Assembly (NCBI RefSeq): GCF_900119075.1
Contig: NZ_FPIP01000009.1
Coordinates: forward strand, 62,001-126,000
Direction of reading: 5' to 3'
Length of the DNA stretch: 64,000 nt
Origin: Ruminococcus flavefaciens
GTDB taxonomy: Bacteria > Bacillota > Clostridia > Oscillospirales > Ruminococcaceae
The notes beneath the pieces were generated by a model, which was not told the origin of the DNA, made no database searches, and saw only the letters and a list, made by a program, of their open reading frames with translations. The position numbers were made by a program, and so were the translations under genes. Each line of letters begins with the position of its first letter. The first letter of the stretch is position 1. Positions 61,328 to 64,000 of this stretch are shown in pieces.

Positions 61328-61440
61328 CCTTTAATTCGATCCCGTGAGGTCGGCAAGGCGCGTTCGTAAATACTGTAACTATAACTATAACTATAGCTAT
61401 AACTATATGTATGCTCCCTGCCGCGGCGGGGAGCATTTTT
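61328..61440 (+). promoter_or_regulatory. PyrR-dependent attenuator with hexamer repeat
   Basis: The PyrR-binding loop reads ATTCGATCCCGTGAGGTCGG followed by CAAGG (61,333-61,357), close to the Bacillus consensus. A terminator GCTCCCTGCCGCGGCGGGGAGC with TTTTTT lies at 61,413-61,441. Between them, 61,373-61,408 is six tandem CTATAA-like hexamers (CTGTAA, CTATAA, CTATAA, CTATAG, CTATAA, CTATAT). The leader precedes pyrR, so autoregulation by UMP-bound PyrR is expected. Confidence 0.88.
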
Positions 61441-61460
61441 TGTTGAATGGAGTGCCGCCT

Positions 61461-61982
61461 ATGGAGCAGAAGCGCATTATAATGGACGATAAGGCAATTG
61501 CCCGTGCTATCGCCCGTATCTCCTACGAGATAATCGAGAGGAACAAGGGCACGGAGGACCTGTGCGTGGTGGGTATCTTCTCAAGGGGAGTCCCTCTTGG
61601 CAAGCGTATCGCCGATAAGCTCTCGGAGCTTGAAAAGAACGAGGTCCCTTTCGGTGCTCTGGATATCACGCCCTACCGCGACGACAGCAAGCACGGCGGC
61701 GCTGATGAAAGAACGGATATCCCTTTCGACATCACAGATAAGAACGTGGTCATCGTTGACGACGTTATCTTTACGGGAAGAAGCTCCCGTGCGGCTATAG
61801 ACGCTCTTATAAAGCGCGGCAGACCGCGCTCCATACAGCTTGCGGTGCTGGTAGACCGCGGACACAGGGAGCTTCCCATACGTCCCGATTATGTGGGCAA
61901 AAATCTCCCCACCTCTCACAGCGAGGTGGTCAAGGTCTCTGCCATGGAGATAGACGGCAGCGACGGAGTAGCGATATACTGA
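61461..61982 (+). CDS. pyrR: Bifunctional PyrR regulator/uracil phosphoribosyltransferase
   Basis: 173 residues, standard. Phosphoribosyltransferase signature 'VVIVDDVIFTGRSSRAAIDAL' split as VDDV-x-TGR, and the 'LVDRGHRELPIRPDYVGKN' segment of PyrR. It binds the attenuator RNA in the presence of UMP and terminates pyr transcription. ATG 61461 follows ATGGAGTGCCGCCT; the frame is open through the leader. First gene of pyrR-pyrC-pyrF. Confidence 0.96.
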   Translation: MEQKRIIMDDKAIARAIARISYEIIERNKGTEDLCVVGIFSRGVPLGKRIADKLSELEKNEVPFGALDITPYRDDSKHGGADERTDIPFDITDKNVVIVDDVIFTGRSSRAAIDALIKRGRPRSIQLAVLVDRGHRELPIRPDYVGKNLPTSHSEVVKVSAMEIDGSDGVAIY

Positions 61983-62012
61983 ATATACTTACTAACAGAA
62001 AGCGAGGAATCT

Positions 62013-63281
62013 ATGTCATCTATCCTGATAAAGAATATCCGTGCAGTTGATAATGCTGTGGACATTACAACAGACGTACTAATCAAGGACGGCGTTATCG
62101 CTGAAATTGGCGAGGGCATAACAGCTTCCGCTGAGCAGACCATTGACGGAACGGGACTTGTGCTCATGCCGTCACTGTTCGATATGCACGTACATCTCCG
62201 CGATCCCGGCTTCACCCATAAGGAGGACGTGCTCACAGGCTGCGGTGCGGCTCTGGCAGGCGGAGTCACAGGCGTTCTTGCAATGCCGAACACTAAGCCG
62301 CCCTGCGATAACCCCGAGACTATACGCTACATCATCGACAAGGCAAATGGTACGGGAGTTGATGTTTATCCCGTGGGCTGTATTACAGGTGGAATGAGCG
62401 GCAACGGTCTCTGCGACTATGAAGCTCTCAAAGCCGCAGGCTGCATATGTATCTCCGACGACGGACGTCCCGTTGAGAATGCGGAGAATATGCGAAAGGC
62501 TCTTGAGCTCTCCAACGAGAACGGTCTGTTGGTGGCTTCACACTGCGAGGACCTGAGCATTATAAACGGCGGTATCATCAACAAGGGCGAGACCTCCGCA
62601 AAGCTCGGTGTCAAGGGCATGGACAGAGCTTCAGAGGACTACATAACCGCAAGAGAGATGATACTTGCTTCATCAGTTAATGCGAGAATACATATCTGCC
62701 ACGTTTCCACAGAGGGCAGCGCGGCTATGATACGCTTTGCAAAGTCAAGAGGAGTAAAAGTCACCTGCGAGACTGCTCCCCACTACTTCATGCTGACGGA
62801 TAAGCTGCTGGAGAAGCGTGACGCGGACTACCGCATGAATCCGCCGCTGAGGACTCCCGAGGACGTCAAGGCTATAATCGAAGCCGTAAAAGACGGCACT
62901 ATAGACTGCATAATCACAGACCATGCGCCCCATGCCGCAGAGGAAAAGGCTGACTTCGAGAAGGCTCCCAACGGTGTTGTGGGACTGGAAACATCACTGG
63001 CGGCAACACTGACGGCTCTCTATCACACAGGGGAGATAGACCTGCATAAGGTAGTTGAGCTCATGTGCGTGAATCCCCGTAAGATACTGGGACTTGACAT
63101 ACCGAGTATAAAGGTGGGCAGCACTGCCGACCTTGTAATAGCTGACATAAATAAAAAATGGACAGTTGAGCCCGAGAAGCTCCACTCGAAATCGCATAAT
63201 ACAGTTTTCAAGGGCATGGAGCTCACAGGAAAGCCTCTCGTTACCATATCAAAGGGCGAGATAAGATATAATGAAATGTAA
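62013..63281 (+). CDS. pyrC: Dihydroorotase
   Basis: 422 residues, the size of the class I type. The metal-binding 'DMHVHLRDPGFTHKED' is near residue 58, followed by 'GVTGVLAMPNTKPPCDNPE', 'ASHCEDLSIING', 'HICHVSTEGSAAMI' and 'CIITDHAPHAAEEK'. Cyclises carbamoyl-aspartate in pyrimidine synthesis. AAGCGAGGAATCT precedes ATG 62013. Second gene of the pyr operon. Confidence 0.97.
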   Translation: MSSILIKNIRAVDNAVDITTDVLIKDGVIAEIGEGITASAEQTIDGTGLVLMPSLFDMHVHLRDPGFTHKEDVLTGCGAALAGGVTGVLAMPNTKPPCDNPETIRYIIDKANGTGVDVYPVGCITGGMSGNGLCDYEALKAAGCICISDDGRPVENAENMRKALELSNENGLLVASHCEDLSIINGGIINKGETSAKLGVKGMDRASEDYITAREMILASSVNARIHICHVSTEGSAAMIRFAKSRGVKVTCETAPHYFMLTDKLLEKRDADYRMNPPLRTPEDVKAIIEAVKDGTIDCIITDHAPHAAEEKADFEKAPNGVVGLETSLAATLTALYHTGEIDLHKVVELMCVNPRKILGLDIPSIKVGSTADLVIADINKKWTVEPEKLHSKSHNTVFKGMELTGKPLVTISKGEIRYNEM

Positions 63282-63298
63282 TTACAGGAGGAGAAACT

Positions 63299-64000
63299 AT
63301 GTCATTTGACAGACTTATCGACAAGATAATCGAAATGAAAAATCCTACGGTGGTAGGTCTCGATCCGAAGCTGGAGTACGTTCCCGAGTTTATCCAGCGC
63401 CGCTATCTGGACAGCGACGGCTGGACATTAAAGGCTGCTGCAAAGGCTATATTCGACTTCAATCAGGCTATCATCGACGAGATACACGATATCGTGCCTG
63501 CTATCAAGCCTCAGGCTGCTTACTATGAGATGTACGGTCACTACGGTATCAGAACTCTTGAAAAGACTATCCGCTATGCAAAGCTCAACGGTATGTTCGT
63601 TATGACAGACGGCAAGCGCAACGATATCGGTGCTACTATGGAGGCTTACACAAACGCTCACCTCGGTACAGTTACTATCGGCGGCAGCGATATCGAGCCA
63701 TTCGGCGCTGACGCTCTCACAGTGAACGGTTACCTCGGTACAGACGGCATAGCTCCTCTCCTTAAAGTCTGCAAGGAGCGCGACAAGGGCATCTACGTTC
63801 TGGTAAAAACTTCCAACCCCTCATCAGGCGAGCTTCAGGACATGAAAATGGCTGACGGACGCACTGTATACGAGTGCATGGGTGATATGTGCGAGAAGTG
63901 GGGCGAGGATACACGCGGAAAGTACGGCTACTCCGCAGTAGGCGCAGTTGTAGGCGCTACATACCCCGAAATGCTCACAGAGCTCAGACAGAGACTTCCC
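63299..64000 (+). CDS. pyrF: Orotidine 5'-phosphate decarboxylase (3' end outside window)
   Basis: 234 codons are present before the window ends. Sequence fits the long type-2 OMP decarboxylase: 'PTVVGLDPKLEYVP', 'IKPQAAYYEMYGHYGI', the Asp-Lys-Asp-like 'MTDGKRNDIGAT' active site and 'VLVKTSNPSSGELQD'. Makes UMP from OMP. RBS AGGAGGAGAAACT precedes ATG 63299. Its C-terminus is cut by the window edge. Confidence 0.95.
   Translation, partial: MSFDRLIDKIIEMKNPTVVGLDPKLEYVPEFIQRRYLDSDGWTLKAAAKAIFDFNQAIIDEIHDIVPAIKPQAAYYEMYGHYGIRTLEKTIRYAKLNGMFVMTDGKRNDIGATMEAYTNAHLGTVTIGGSDIEPFGADALTVNGYLGTDGIAPLLKVCKERDKGIYVLVKTSNPSSGELQDMKMADGRTVYECMGDMCEKWGEDTRGKYGYSAVGAVVGATYPEMLTELRQRLP

Overview
The window looks like chromosome from a fibre-degrading gut or rumen Ruminococcus, most like R. 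flavefaciens (inference). The support is five proteins with dockerin modules (calcium-binding repeats that dock enzymes onto a cellulosome), long Thr-rich linkers, a six-module xylanase, Firmicute-type RNA switches (lysine riboswitch, two T-boxes, PyrR attenuator), a yabP-yabQ-divIC-yabR cluster, and strong SigA-type promoters with 17-nt spacers.

Layout. 1-1.9 kb: end of an unknown gene and a dockerin-bearing GH53 galactanase. 1.9-5.4 kb (minus): lysine/DAP operon asd-dapA-dapB behind a lysine riboswitch with promoter and terminator. 5.5-11.2 kb: queuosine genes queA and tgt around a PAS-like gene, a large membrane protein and a thioesterase. 11.3-26.2 kb is a carbohydrate-sensing and -degrading block: a sugar-binding-domain/GGDEF regulator divergent from a GH11-CBM22-GH10-dockerin-GH11-CE4 xylanase, then an ECF sigma factor with a repeat-bearing membrane anti-sigma candidate, an AraC regulator, a flotillin, and a second ECF sigma/anti-sigma/wall-anchored protein set. 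26.7-31.1 kb: sbcDC. 31.4-33.6 kb: a zinc-ribbon/KPE-repeat/LRR protein. 34.1-37.1 kb: Asn T-box, asnS, asnA. 37.6-43.4 kb: a DUF3810-type metallopeptidase, a dockerin protein, a lipoprotein, nnr and a small membrane protein. 43.9-48.5 kb: Phe T-box, then pheS and pheT separated by a membrane-protein gene. 48.7-54.4 kb: yabP-yabQ-divIC-yabR, a membrane protein, comM and rodA. 54.9-58.1 kb: the most unusual locus. 58.2-64 kb: ddh, trmB, a yajC-like gene and a pyrR-controlled pyrR-pyrC-pyrF operon cut by the window edge.

The locus at 54.9-58.1 kb encodes a lipoprotein with four YG(P/A)P motifs and two paralogous secreted dockerin proteins carrying the same kind of Tyr-Gly motifs beside Thr linkers and in a conserved C-terminal tail. 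A radical SAM/SPASM enzyme starts 3 nt after the last of them. I propose that the enzyme modifies the Tyr-Gly-X-Pro repeats of these exported proteins, that is, a maturation system whose substrates include cellulosome components. An 18-bp element upstream of one of these genes recurs upstream of another dockerin gene and the second ECF operon, suggesting shared regulation.

Intergenic DNA is unusually full of short palindromes (GTAGGGG...CCCCTAC boxes), mosaic elements with AAATCAAAATTT-like inverted ends, and AACTCTCAACTC-type arms. Several sit in 5' leaders between promoter and gene. Positions were read by eye; no alignment or folding program was run.
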